Below, piece by piece: positions 25,597 through 33,582 of a stretch of 64,000 nt of DNA. Source of the stretch: Nonomuraea soli. GTDB taxonomy: Bacteria > Actinomycetota > Actinomycetes > Streptosporangiales > Streptosporangiaceae. Position numbers and translations under genes: made by a program. Numbering within the stretch: the stretch's first letter is position 1; every line of letters starts with the position of its first letter. A model generated the notes under the pieces. That model saw only the letters and a list, made by a program, of their open reading frames with translations. It was not told where the DNA came from and ran no database searches. The stretch covers positions 516,546-580,545 of the forward strand of contig NZ_JACDUR010000008.1 of assembly GCF_013761175.1 (NCBI RefSeq), read 5' to 3'.

Positions 25597-26256
25597 TCAT
25601 GACTTGTCTGGATTCGCCTTGACTGACGTCGCGTACTGCGCCACGTACTCCTGACCGGACAACTTCTGGATCGCCGCCATGATCTCGTCGGTGACGCGGC
25701 GCCGGTCGCGGGCACTGGTGTGCTCGCCCTCGAAGTGCAGCGGCTCGCCGATCTTGATGCCGATGGTCACCGGCCGCGGCAGCTTCGACCCGGCCGGCAT
25801 CGCCCGGTCGGTGCCCGACAACGCCACCGGCAGCACCGGCGCCCCCGTCTTCAGCGCCAGCCACGCCACGCCCACCTTGCCCCGGTACAGCCGTCCGTCG
25901 GGCGAGCGCGTGCCCTCGGGGTGGATGCCGAACAGCTCACCCGACTCCAGCAGCTCGGCGGCGCCGTCGAGCATCGCCTGGGCCGCCCCCGCGCTCTCGC
26001 GGTCGATCGGCAGGCTGCCACCCAGGCGCATGAAGAACTGCGAGAGCGGGTTGCCGTTGAAGTACTCGTTCTTGGCCGTGAAGGTCACGTGCCGCGGCAG
26101 CAGCGCCGGCAGCAGGAAGGAGTCGATGATCGACAAGTGGTTGGCGGCCAGGATGCCCGGACCCTTGGCCGGCACGTTCGCCGCTCCGGAGATGTGCGGA
26201 CGCCACAACACGTGCGCTGTGGGCGCGGCGACGAACTTGACCATCTCGTACAGCAA
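25597..26256 (-). CDS. plsC: 1-acyl-sn-glycerol-3-phosphate acyltransferase (PlsC family)
   Basis: A 219-residue membrane-associated acyltransferase. Catalytic motif I is NHLSIID (the NHxxxxD type), motif II includes FTAKNEYF, motif III is GIHPEGTRSPDG and motif IV is VLPVALSGT. It acylates lysophosphatidic acid in phospholipid synthesis. TTG 26256 fits a GGGAGAGA ribosome site 5 nt upstream; an ATG four codons in (26244) is the alternative but lies too far from it. The C terminus (SGQEYVAQYATSVKANPDKS) is as in actinobacterial members. It is the last clearly chromosomal core gene before the accessory region. Confidence 0.92.
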   Translation of the reverse strand: MLYEMVKFVAAPTAHVLWRPHISGAANVPAKGPGILAANHLSIIDSFLLPALLPRHVTFTAKNEYFNGNPLSQFFMRLGGSLPIDRESAGAAQAMLDGAAELLESGELFGIHPEGTRSPDGRLYRGKVGVAWLALKTGAPVLPVALSGTDRAMPAGSKLPRPVTIGIKIGEPLHFEGEHTSARDRRRVTDEIMAAIQKLSGQEYVAQYATSVKANPDKS

Positions 26257-26302
26257 CGCATCTCTCCCGGGGTTCGTGGGGACGGCGCACCCACCATAAA
26301 GC

Positions 26303-26334
26303 GCAGGGGTCCCGTCGTGTGACGGGACCCCTGC
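26303..26334. terminator. Perfect 14-bp hairpin at the edge of the accessory region
   Basis: GCAGGGGTCCCGTC (26303-26316) pairs with its exact complement (26321-26334) over loop GTGT. It lies upstream of plsC and left of the decayed recombinase. No intact gene points into it, so it may have ended a gene now lost. The surrounding bases 26335-26492 show no gene. Confidence 0.65.
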
Positions 26335-26492
26335 GATGCCTTAAGGCCGCTGTGGCGGTCGCCTCCTCGGCGAGAGGCACAACACGGCTCCAGCCGAACG
26401 GTATTCCGTGAAGGCGGTAATTTGCGGCCCGGGGGACACAAACCACAGCGGCAGAATTGAGTTAAGCACACGGTTCGCCGAGAGAGGTAATC

Positions 26493-26700
26493 ATGCCCCC
26501 CGCCTTGCCGCCCCTTGACTCTGCCCCTCCACCGGTGGCAGCCATCTACGACCGCGCCAGCAAAGACAGCCGCCGAACCCAGAAATCGGTCACCGACCAG
26601 CACGACGCCAACGTACAAACCTGCGAGCGTCACGGCTGGACCGTGGGCGAAACCTAAACCGACAACCACCGCAGCACCTCCAGGTTCGCGACCTGTTGAT
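26493..26700 (+). pseudogene. Serine recombinase N-terminal fragment
   Basis: From an ATG with GAGAGGTAA upstream, the frame reads AIYDRASKDSRRTQKSVTDQ, then VQTCERHGWTVGET. This is the resolvase N-terminal catalytic start (the D-R-A-S segment with the nucleophile Ser). A TAA at 26655 stops it where the family has Tyr, and after the stop the frame continues as TDNHRSTSRFAT, so a nonsense change broke the gene. The rest of the ~450-500-residue recombinase is missing. It was probably the integrase of a mobile element. Confidence 0.8.
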
Positions 26701-27536
26701 CAACCACGAGCACGAGGGCGGGATCGCGTTCTTCGCGCGCTGCCCAGCGGTGCGCACCGTGGCGGCGTTCTGGCGCTATGCGCGCGCCTTCACCGACTGG
26801 CTCGTCCTGCGCGGCATCACCCGGTTCGGCCAAGGCACCGCCGGGGACCTGGACGAGTACGCCAGCCATGTCAAGAACGCTCCGATCTCCCACTCGATGC
26901 GCGAGGACATGCCGGCTGCGGTGATACGCACCTGGACGATGCGTTACCTGATGCCCGAACACGACCGGCTGCCACCCGCACCGCCCTGGGGAGGCGAACG
27001 TGTCGGTGATGTCCTGGAAAGACGCCGCGTCTTCGAGGAGAACAAGACTCCGCGCATCCACCCGGCACCATGACCGCCTTGCTGGCCTGGTGCCTGCGCC
27101 TGGTGGAGGACTTCGCCGACGACATCATCGCCGCCTTCAACGAGTACAAGTTCCTATCCACCCGCAACCAGGTCAGCCGCCTGCGTACCTCCAGACCGGT
27201 CAACCCCGCCAATCGGCGGGCCCCGACACCCTTCCGCTCCTGCTGTCCGACCTTCTGGAGGACTACCGCGCCCGTGGCCAGGCACTGCCCGGCCGCACCA
27301 CCGCCGACGGCCGTCTGATCGTCAACACCTACTTCCTCGGCCTGCAACTGGACGCGCAACTGTCGACCAAACGCACCGCGGAGATCGCCACCGCCTCCGG
27401 GCTACCTATCGATGACGACGCCTACCTGACCACATCGTCCTCCACGACGGTGTGGTTCTACGGGCCGGCGGTTATGTGGCAGGTCACCGACGAGGGCATA
27501 GAAGCCGCCTCTTCAGTGTGCGTTTCCGCTTGCTGA
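26696..27536 (+). pseudogene. Tyrosine-type site-specific integrase remnant, frameshifted
   Basis: Several frames joined in order resemble the middle of the large (~700-residue) actinobacterial integrases: VAAFWRYARAFTDWLVLRG, ENKTPRIHPA, then after a one-base loss near 27065 TALLAWCLRLVEDFADDII, then after another shift near 27200 LLLSDLLEDYRARGQALPG and GLPIDDDAYLTT. Neither the N-terminal start nor the C-terminal catalytic Arg-His-Tyr part is intact. Assignment rests on my recollection of this family and should be tested by a frameshift-aware search. Confidence 0.65.
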
Positions 27537-27582
27537 AGTTCTACGGTGACTATCAGCTGATCAAGACATCGAAGGGTTCCGC

Positions 27583-27889
27583 ATGAAACAAGCAGGAGTT
27601 CGTCACCGAGTTGCACGCTCGCCTCGTGGCTTCCCGGGGTGGAGGTGCCGAGCAAGGTAGCGGCCATGCGTGCGGCGGAGCAGGTGCTCGACCTCTTCGT
27701 CGTCGAGCTGGCCGCGAGGTCCGGATCGACGGCTGGAGCTCGTTCAAGCCGGTGCTTCAGTACGGGCGTGACCACCGGAATCCCGTCAACGGGGAGCGGG
27801 TCGTCACCGAGGACAGGATCGTGCAGCGCTTCAAGGCCGGGAAGGCGTTCAAGGAGGCTGTGACCGCCCGTGAGAGCGGCGTGGTCTAG
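27583..27889 (+). pseudogene. HU-family DNA-binding protein, broken by frameshifts
   Basis: Three frames read in order rebuild an HU-like protein: NKQEFVTELHARLVASRG, then VPSKVAAMRAAEQVLDLFVVELAA, then REVRIDGWSSFKPVLQ with GRDHRNPVNGERVVTE and RFKAGKAFKEAV. The end matches the HU arm and tail (GRNPxTGExI, FKxGKxLKxAV). The ATG is out of frame with the first block by one extra A, and two further one-base shifts follow, so no full-length product is possible. Confidence 0.7.
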
Positions 27890-27972
27890 GGGGCGCGGCT
27901 GGTGGCGGCTTGCGCCCCCTTGGCATCTCGTGACTCTCTCGTTAGTAGCGTTCAGGTAGCGCCTAGCCACCA

Positions 27973-27994
27973 TCCGGGTATGATCCGGGTATGA
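27973..27994 (+). promoter_or_regulatory. 11-bp tandem repeat forming the toxin-antitoxin promoter
   Basis: TCCGGGTATGA occurs twice without gap (27973-27983, 27984-27994). The first copy supplies the -10 TATGAT (27979-27984) and the second contains the ATG of the antitoxin 6 nt later. Such repeats are likely binding sites for an autoregulating RHH antitoxin. Confidence 0.6.
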
Positions 27995-28269
27995 CCTCTC
28001 AGGACCTCGCGCCCGACGCCGAACCAGAAGTCACCACCCGCAAACCAAAGATCGCCATCACGGTCACACCCGAAGTGAAAAGCTACGTAGACCAGCTCGT
28101 CCAAGCAGGCAGCGCCGAATCCGCCTCTGCCGTCTTCGAGGCCGCCGTCCGCGAATACATGCACACCCGCCGCCGACGCCACACCCTCTGGCAGGAGCGC
28201 GCCGCCGCAGCCAACCCAGACCGTGTCCAACGCATGATGGCCCACGTGGAGAGCCAGCGCGACCAGTGA
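27991..28269 (+). CDS. Ribbon-helix-helix antitoxin
   Basis: A 92-residue protein. After an acidic start, residues 20-55 read KIAITVTPEVKSYVDQLVQAGSAESASAVFEAAVREYM, a typical RHH fold: one strand and two helices. The C-terminal ~35 residues are charged and would wrap the toxin (HTRRRRHTLWQERAAA, MMAHVESQRDQ). It overlaps the PIN gene by GTGA and its start lies on an 11-bp repeat promoter, which fits autorepression. Intact amid broken genes, so selection may keep it. Confidence 0.82.
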   Translation: MTSQDLAPDAEPEVTTRKPKIAITVTPEVKSYVDQLVQAGSAESASAVFEAAVREYMHTRRRRHTLWQERAAAANPDRVQRMMAHVESQRDQ

Positions 28270-28694
28270 GCCCCCACAGGCCGACCCCCTACATCCTCGC
28301 CACCGACGTCCTCGTCGAGATCGCCCGCGGCGACAGCGACCTCATCGGCCTCGTCCAGGGCTACGACGCCATCGGGCAGCCGATGATCGCCCCCGCGCTC
28401 GCCATCACGGGAGCCTCCCTCGATGTCCGCACCGAGGAAGGCGACGACCTGCTGGCCAGCCTCGACCTGCTCCCCCAGGTGCTCGTCGCCCCCCTCAAGG
28501 GCGCCGAGCAGGCCACAGCGCTCGCGTCCATGATTGCGCGTACCAGCCTGTCGCCGTGGGATGCGCACGTCGCCGCCATCGCGGACGTGGCCGTGTGCCC
28601 GATCCTGACGCTCGACGCGATCCGCTGGGCCAACGCGTCCGAGGCGCTGGAGGAGCCGCTGCACACGCTGGAGATCCGCGACCCGGAGGAGTAG
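28266..28694 (+). CDS. PIN-domain toxin (VapC-like)
   Basis: A 142-residue protein. ILATDVLVEIARGD near residue 10 gives the first catalytic Asp of PIN RNases, LSPWDAHVAAIADVA near residue 97 holds the third acidic position and ILTLDAIRWAN the fourth; the second (Glu) is probably within TEEGDDLLASL. The spacing fits VapC-type Mg2+-dependent ribonucleases, though the second motif is less clear. Its start overlaps the antitoxin stop. I infer a type II toxin-antitoxin pair that may stabilise the element. Confidence 0.75.
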   Translation: MSPHRPTPYILATDVLVEIARGDSDLIGLVQGYDAIGQPMIAPALAITGASLDVRTEEGDDLLASLDLLPQVLVAPLKGAEQATALASMIARTSLSPWDAHVAAIADVAVCPILTLDAIRWANASEALEEPLHTLEIRDPEE

Positions 28695-28726
28695 GGCCGC
28701 TGGGTCGCTACCTGAAACGGAGTGTC

Positions 28727-28999
28727 ATGTCTGACAAAAAGCTTCACTGCCACTTATGCGACGCGATGAGAGACCACGTCGCGATGTCTACGAGCGAAGT
28801 GATGGCGTTGGAGCCGAAGCAGTCCGCTGGCTGGACATTTGTAGCGCGATTCCTCGACGTGGGCAGTGTCGTCACCAGCGGCCTCTCAGACGCTCTCAGC
28901 CATGGAGGGTTCTTCCGGTGCGTGGAGTGTGCGCACATCCGGCTCGGCTATGACCCTTGCCAGTACAAGAATTCCAAGTGCCCGCAAGCAGGGAGCTGA
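28727..28999 (+). CDS. Small zinc-ribbon-like hypothetical protein
   Basis: A 90-residue protein with two paired-cysteine knuckles: CHLCDAMRDH near residue 8 and RCVECAHIRLGYDPC near residue 65, likely one zinc ribbon. Between them is a small hydrophobic segment (FVARFLDVGSVVTSGLSDAL). GGAG lies 4-7 nt before the ATG. I do not recognise a family. Its GC content is clearly lower than the flanking chromosome, in keeping with the accessory region. Confidence 0.6.
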   Translation: MSDKKLHCHLCDAMRDHVAMSTSEVMALEPKQSAGWTFVARFLDVGSVVTSGLSDALSHGGFFRCVECAHIRLGYDPCQYKNSKCPQAGS

Positions 29000-29010
29000 A
29001 GAGGATGGCT

Positions 29011-29216
29011 ATGGCGGAGCTCATCCAGCACAAGGTGGAGCCGCTCACCCTCAGCCAGCTCCGCGAGCTCATCAAGGCCCTGCCGGACAGCCTGGTCATC
29101 ACCGTAGCCCCCTCGGTCGGCCCAACAGGCCCGGCGACCAAGAGCAGGTCGTCACCCACGCCGGCTACGAGTACGGCGGGCCGCCCGCTGGACGGCTGAC
29201 TCTGCTGGCGGACTGA
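29011..29216 (+). pseudogene. Small phage-type protein with a frameshift
   Basis: MAELIQHKVEPLTLSQLREL and ALPDSLVITVAPSVG begin in one frame (GAAGAGG upstream). The likely continuation PGDQEQVVTHAGYEYGGPPAG, ending RLTLLAD at 29216, is in the next frame, the shift falling near 29125. Without it the first frame ends at 29199 in a low-complexity tail. The joined product (~68 residues) looks like a small phage or ICE protein; I do not know its function. Confidence 0.5.
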
Positions 29217-29299
29217 CCGCCCGGTGAGTACTACCGAGCGCGGCAGTGAGCGCTCGACGCCCGAAGCTTCGGATGCGAACGCGTTGGCGTAAAGCGAAA

Positions 29300-29326
29300 G
29301 GCCGCCTCCTTCCGACAGAGGCGGCC
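29300..29326. terminator. Hairpin between convergent small genes
   Basis: GGCCGCCTC (29300-29308) pairs with GAGGCGGCC (29318-29326) over a 9-nt loop; it lies between the end of the broken small gene and the RHH gene coming from the other side. Confidence 0.75.
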
Positions 29327-29367
29327 CTTCCAATCCCCATCACGGGATCACCAGCAGTCTACGGCGA

Positions 29368-29868
29368 TCACTCCTGCGCCGGAGGCGCGTTCAGCTTGTC
29401 GAGGTAGTCGGTCAGCATGTCCTCGATGACGTCGTACGCGTACCGCTGCTCACGATCGACGGCGGCCACGAGCCGCGCCCTCGTGTTCCGCGAGAGCCGG
29501 ATGGAGATGAGCGGCCGGTCTTGCCGTCCTGGTTCGCCTGTGCGAGCCGGTAGGTGACGAGGCATCTTGAGGTCACTGCCGGGCGGCATCTGCTCCGGGA
29601 TGCCGAGTTCGTCGCAGCTGCGGTTGATGGCGGCTTCGACGAGCTGCTGTGGGCCGAGGCCGGTTCGCTCGTTGGCGAGGGTGAGCCGGTCTTCGGCTTC
29701 TTCGGTGAGGCGGAAGCCGGTGGAGATGCGTTCGGTCCAGACGGGCTGCTTGGTACGGCGGGCGCGGCCGGTGGGCGGTTCCGCTGACTGAGCGGGTTCC
29801 TGCGGTTCGAGGGGATGGAGCTCGGTGGGGTCCGCCTGGTCCGGCGTGCGTTTGCGTGGGGGTGGCAT
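29368..29868 (-). CDS. RHH-like protein, possible plasmid-maintenance regulator
   Basis: A 166-residue protein. After a Pro/Arg-rich N terminus it has two similar strand-helix-helix segments: ISTGFRLTEEAEDRLTLANERTGLGPQQLVEAAINRSCDEL (~55-95) and LISIRLSRNTRARLVAAVDREQRYAYDVIEDMLTDYLDKL (~120-160). Both look like ribbon-helix-helix units in tandem. Such proteins often regulate replication or partition of plasmids and ICEs; this is inference. ATG 29868 starts MPPPRKRTP; GGG-rich sequence upstream gives a weak ribosome site. It is intact. Confidence 0.65.
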   Translation of the reverse strand: MPPPRKRTPDQADPTELHPLEPQEPAQSAEPPTGRARRTKQPVWTERISTGFRLTEEAEDRLTLANERTGLGPQQLVEAAINRSCDELGIPEQMPPGSDLKMPRHLPARTGEPGRQDRPLISIRLSRNTRARLVAAVDREQRYAYDVIEDMLTDYLDKLNAPPAQE

Positions 29869-30076
29869 GGGGCGGGCTCCGTGGCGTGGCGGTGGGCGTC
29901 CAACGCTACGCGTTGATCTTCGTTTTGTCGCGTTGTCGCAGGTCGTACACGCTCCTGAAACGGCCACTGGCGCACCCACCGATAGAGGCCATAATGAGAT
30001 CGCGAACTCTCGCCAAAACCGCGTGTGGTGTCGGACGTGGAAGAGCGCGGCCTGGTCGTGGAGGAGGCCCGGTAGG

Positions 30077-30904
30077 TCACACGCAGCCAGAGAGACTCTT
30101 CACTGTCTGTGCTGCAGCGAGCGCACCTGGCATGTCTTGCCACAGGCCATCCAGGAGGACCTGCTTCGTCTCCTCGGAGAGTGGCCCTGCTGGAAACTCC
30201 GGATCGAGTCCGACACTCCACCAGCGGCCATCGAGCGGGTTATACACCGAGGCTCCCTGACCGAAGGCAGTGCTGCCTTCCCATGTGTCTACCTCGTCCG
30301 GGATCCGGTACGTGATCTGCGAGCAGCCTGGGATGGTGGCTTTGACGAGGACCTCTTTGTTGTGGGTTTTGTCGTGCGCCGACACGCTCAGTCGCAGCTC
30401 GATGGCGAGTGTGTTCGCGTTGACGACGACGAGATCGCCTCCTTCAAGAATTGGTTCCGCGAAGTACTTCGGCTGAAGCATGATGCGCCCGAGGAAGGCG
30501 GTTTGAACGTCCGTCCTCTGCTGCTCACTGATTCGCACGCCATCTTTCGAGGCGCTGTACGCGAGCGCGGCGACAACTACCGCTGCGATGGTAGCGAGCG
30601 CGGTGATGATCGTGCCCCATCGGATTGCGCGGCCTTCGCGCTGCTTCGGCAATGCAGAGGTCTTGGTGGTGCTTTCTGAGGCTCGCCCAGCTTGCTTGTC
30701 TTGGAGCTGTTGCAGCTCGACGTGAAGCCGCTCGATCTCGGCCGGGTCTCGGCGTCCGCGCGCCCGCTCGGCTGCTCGCGTGGTCGTCTTCGCGGTCGAC
30801 CGCGGGTGTATCGGGTTGAGGCGGACCTTCGCCGGTTGACGCGGCGCTGTGGTGTCGGCCAGGCGTTGGAGTAACCGGGCGAGTCGTCTGCGTGCGCGCG
30901 GCAT
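30077..30904 (-). CDS. Membrane-anchored protein, paralogue A
   Basis: A 275-residue protein. It opens with MPRARRRLARLLQRLAD, then a basic coiled-coil part (RRDPAEIERLHVELQQLQDKQ), one transmembrane helix (TIITALATIAAVVVAALAYSA, ~105-125) and a predicted extracytoplasmic domain with GRIMLQPKYFAEPILEGGDLVVVNANT, GCSQITYRIPD and DGRWWSVGLDPEFPAGP. The neighbour upstream shares the N terminus, the single helix and the DGRxWSV motif, so the two are tandem paralogues. I know no family for them. The 208-base gap on its left (29869-30076) shows no gene. Confidence 0.65.
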   Translation of the reverse strand: MPRARRRLARLLQRLADTTAPRQPAKVRLNPIHPRSTAKTTTRAAERARGRRDPAEIERLHVELQQLQDKQAGRASESTTKTSALPKQREGRAIRWGTIITALATIAAVVVAALAYSASKDGVRISEQQRTDVQTAFLGRIMLQPKYFAEPILEGGDLVVVNANTLAIELRLSVSAHDKTHNKEVLVKATIPGCSQITYRIPDEVDTWEGSTAFGQGASVYNPLDGRWWSVGLDPEFPAGPLSEETKQVLLDGLWQDMPGALAAAQTVKSLSGCV

Positions 30905-30994
30905 GCTCCCATAGTGCCCTGGCTGAGTTGACGGTGGCTTGCACACGACGAAGGAGGCGAGGAGCCCGCCTGTCGGCGGAGGACCTCGGGCGGA

Positions 30995-31807
30995 TCACGC
31001 GCACTGAGTGATGACCTTGCTCTGTCTCGGCTTTCGATGCGTGTGGAGCGAGACGTAGTCGTCGGCGGTCACTGTCATTTCCACGAGACGCGCTTGCTGT
31101 CCTGGGTCAGGGACGGACCAGTGGCGGCCGTCGAGCGCGTTCTTCGTGTAGAGCTGCACCTTCGCATGATCAAGTTGACGTTCTGAACCGGCGATTTCGA
31201 AGACGCCCTCCGTGCAGGCAGGGAGATTCAGGATCAGGAATTCGGGCTCAAGAAACGGGCCCCCGGCGTCCACGGTCTCTTGAATAAGCCCTTCCACGAC
31301 GACCGGCACGCTGTTGGCGTTGCGAATACGGACAGGGAAGAGCACCTGGCCGTCGTCGTCGCGAACCCCAGGAAGAGTGGCCATGTGCTCGAACCCTGGC
31401 CGGACAAACGACAGGGATGACGGTGGGCTTGTGACGCGGTTCGCCAATTGCTGCGCTGCTTGTGCCGCTTGCTGTTCGCTGACCTGGAGCGCCTTGATAG
31501 AGATGCCCAGTGCAGGGACAGCCATGACCCCGGCAATGACGCTCACGATGGCTGTCATCCGGGGGAGCAGCGATCGTTCTTGAGGCTGGGTCCGCTCGTG
31601 CTCCTCGTCGGCTCGGCGTCGTTTCCGGTAGGCGCGTTCGGCTGCGAGTCGCGTACTCATCGCCGATGATCTCGGAGACCTCGTCCGCACCCGTGCGGGC
31701 GGCTTCGACTGGCGCGGCTCGGGCGCGGGTGCAGGTGCGGCGGCTGGTGGCGGTTCGAGCTCGTTGGCGAGGCGGTGTAACAGCCGTGCGAGAGGCGTTC
31801 GCGGCAT
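30995..31807 (-). CDS. Membrane-anchored protein, paralogue B
   Basis: A 270-residue protein with the same plan as paralogue A: MPRTPLARLLHRLANEL, a Pro/Ala linker, a basic helix (RLAAERAYRKRRRADEEHERTQ), one transmembrane helix (MTAIVSVIAGVMAVPALGIS, ~84-103), a short Gln/Ala coiled coil (SEQQAAQAAQQLAN) and an outer domain with VLFPVRIRNANSVPVVVEGLI, LPACTEGVFEI and LDGRHWSVPDPG. A single Cys in the outer domain is shared with A (PGCSQ/LPACT). Function unknown; a surface or mating-pair role is possible because the genes lie on a mobile element. Confidence 0.65.
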   Translation of the reverse strand: MPRTPLARLLHRLANELEPPPAAAPAPAPEPRQSKPPARVRTRSPRSSAMSTRLAAERAYRKRRRADEEHERTQPQERSLLPRMTAIVSVIAGVMAVPALGISIKALQVSEQQAAQAAQQLANRVTSPPSSLSFVRPGFEHMATLPGVRDDDGQVLFPVRIRNANSVPVVVEGLIQETVDAGGPFLEPEFLILNLPACTEGVFEIAGSERQLDHAKVQLYTKNALDGRHWSVPDPGQQARLVEMTVTADDYVSLHTHRKPRQSKVITQCA

Positions 31808-31864
31808 ATGTCCATGATGTCGCCGCCGCTGGTCCGGGCGCAGGCGGACGTGGGAGAGAGGCTC

Positions 31865-32275
31865 GTGGTGAAGTCCACGGTGGAGGCTAATTCGGCGTTC
31901 CGGTGTGCGTGCGGGTTACGCCTGTATGGCCCGAAGTCGATGCTGCTGCCGGAGATGGACCGGCACGTCTCGGACGTGGACGCCCACGACGGTCGCCGGC
32001 CGGAGTATTCGCTGGCGTTCGGCCCGGATCCGGAGGCCGGCCACGGCTTACTGGTCGTGCGGCCGGACTCGAGCTCCGACGAGGAGGTGGTGGTGTCGCC
32101 GCACCCGCTCGGCTGGTTCGCCGACTACGACGAACGCTCCGACGAGTGGAAGCCGTACTTGCAGCTCGACGGGTGCGCGCTCCCGCTGATGATCTCGTTC
32201 CGGTCGGAGTCGGACTGCGAGACGTTAATCCGCGACGACGTGCTCGGCCGAGGCCTCATCGAGGAGCCCAGGTGA
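31865..32275 (+). CDS. Hypothetical protein with CxC start
   Basis: A protein of ~136 residues: ANSAFRCACGLRLYGPKSML near the N terminus (paired Cys), an Asp/Glu-rich middle (SSSDEEVVVSPHPLGWFADYDERSDEWKPYLQ) and ending LIRDDVLGRGLIEEPR. I do not recognise it. GTG 31865 or 31868 has GAGAGAGG just upstream; the frame is open to an ATG at 31808, which abuts the divergent gene and leaves no room for promoters. The stop overlaps the GTG of the next gene (GTGA), so the two are translated together. Confidence 0.6.
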   Translation: MVKSTVEANSAFRCACGLRLYGPKSMLLPEMDRHVSDVDAHDGRRPEYSLAFGPDPEAGHGLLVVRPDSSSDEEVVVSPHPLGWFADYDERSDEWKPYLQLDGCALPLMISFRSESDCETLIRDDVLGRGLIEEPR

Positions 32276-32820
32276 CGGCGCTGATGTGCCCGAGATGCGG
32301 CCAACCTCGACTAGATGGCGCTGAGTTCTGCTGTCCCGCGTGCTGGAATCGTGCCGAGATGGGGTGGGGCGAGGTGGCGCACTCGAAGCGGTGCGACGAG
32401 ACGTGGGCTCGTCGGCAGCGTCGTGCCCACGAGTGTGATGACCGGTGCGTGTGCGCTGTCCACGACCAGCCGCTGCTGTTCACGCCCGAGACTGGCGAGC
32501 ACGCATGCCAGCACCCTGCATGCCAGGCGTGGCGCAAGCAGGAGCCCGAGGTGACGTTCGTGGAGCCGAGCCCGACGCCGGCGAGGCCGCGGTGGCGCCT
32601 CCTGCTCGACGCCGGGTCGTTGAAGGTCGGCGGCACGTGGCTGCACGAGTGCCGGAAGCCGGACTGCGACCGTGCCGTGCCGGTGAGCATGCTGTTCTGC
32701 TGCCCGGCGTGTAGTACGGCTGACGCTGGACGGTTCGCGATCGACAAGCATTCGGACGGGTGCGACGAGACGTGGGCGAAACGTCGGCGGCAGATCCGCC
32801 TGCTGGGTCTGGACGCCTGA
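32272..32820 (+). CDS. Duplicated zinc-ribbon protein
   Basis: A 182-residue protein made of two related halves. The first has LMCPRCGQPRLDG, FCCPACWNRAEMGWGE and SKRCDETWARRQR; the second has ECRKPDCDRAVPV, FCCPACSTADAGRFA and SDGCDETWAKRRR. Each half gives four or five Cys in ribbon spacing followed by the same CDETWA+RR motif, so a domain was duplicated. A third CxxxC pair (HACQHPACQ) sits between. Probably binds zinc and perhaps nucleic acid. GTG start overlaps the previous stop. No family recognised. Confidence 0.7.
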   Translation: MTALMCPRCGQPRLDGAEFCCPACWNRAEMGWGEVAHSKRCDETWARRQRRAHECDDRCVCAVHDQPLLFTPETGEHACQHPACQAWRKQEPEVTFVEPSPTPARPRWRLLLDAGSLKVGGTWLHECRKPDCDRAVPVSMLFCCPACSTADAGRFAIDKHSDGCDETWAKRRRQIRLLGLDA

Positions 32821-32832
32821 GAGGTGGGTCCG

Positions 32833-33533
32833 ATGGACGAGCTGGTCGAGGTTCTGAGGCGCGGTCTCGACGACGAGGCGTGGGCGACCGCCTGCCGTGG
32901 CGAGCACTGGCAGGTGGGCGCGCGAGGCGTGGTGCGACATGACGCTCGCCTGGGCGGCCGACCAGGTCGGCTTCCTCGACGTCGTCGGCGACTTCGCGTG
33001 GACGCCGGGCATGCGGCCTGGTTCAAGGCGCATGGCCAGTGGGGTCAGACCCGCGCAAGGGCGCGGTCGTGTTCTTCGACTGGGCCGGGAGCCGCAACAT
33101 CCCGGCGATTGATCACGTCGGCATCGTCGAGGCCGTCAAGGGCGGCGGCCGGACGATCGTGACGCTGGAGGGCAACACCGCCAACCAGCTGAAGCGGCGC
33201 GAGCGCAGCCTGGGCCACGTCGCCGGGTTCGGCTATCCGGCCTACCCCGCGGTGAAGGCCCTGGCCAAACCGAAGCCGAAGCCTGAGCTGAACTGGACGG
33301 AGGTCATGGTGAAGAAGCTGCCCGAGCTGCGCCCCGGCGTGAAGGGCTGGGACGTGAAGACGGCCTACGGCCTGCTGTACTCGCGGGGCTTCCCGGTCGC
33401 GGCCGGCGCCGACGAGACCATGTTCGTCGGGCCGCTGGGGGAGGCGTTGCTGGCGTTCAAGAAGTCAGCCGGTCTGCCCGCGACCGAGAAGATCGACGAG
33501 GACACCTGGGCTGCGCTTCTGCGCGTCGCCTGA
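32833..33533 (+). pseudogene. CHAP-domain endolysin, frameshifted
   Basis: Read across frames this encodes a phage-type lysin: MDELVEVLRRGLDDE in one frame, EAWCDMTLAWAADQVGF with the CHAP catalytic Cys in the next, HAAWFKAHGQWG back in the first, then GSDPRKGAVVFFDWAG, PAIDHVGIVEAVKGG with the catalytic His, and TIVTLEGNTANQ in the third. A C-terminal peptidoglycan-binding_1 domain follows (LRPGVKGWDVKTAYGLLYSRGFPV, LPATEKIDEDTWAALL). At least three one-base shifts break it; the last is a lost G in the G-run at 33035. The part from 33039 is open to the end. Confidence 0.75.
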
Positions 33534-33569
33534 CTCCTCTTGGGGGATGTATGGCAGCACCTCGTCGGC

Positions 33570-33575
33570 TACATT
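33570..33575 (+). promoter_or_regulatory. -10 element TACATT
   Basis: TACATT ends 7 nt before the GTG at 33583, leaderless pattern. Confidence 0.4.
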
Positions 33576-33582
33576 GATCACC

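Noticed and set aside
26303..26334. Possible attachment site at the left edge of the element
   Set aside because: It is a perfect hairpin, and no copy is found near 37.9-38.0 kb; better explained as a terminator.
29800..30700. 284-codon plus-strand frame across 29825-30679
   Set aside because: It runs antisense to paralogue A and has no recognisable domain or ribosome site; the minus-strand proteins show paralogy to each other.
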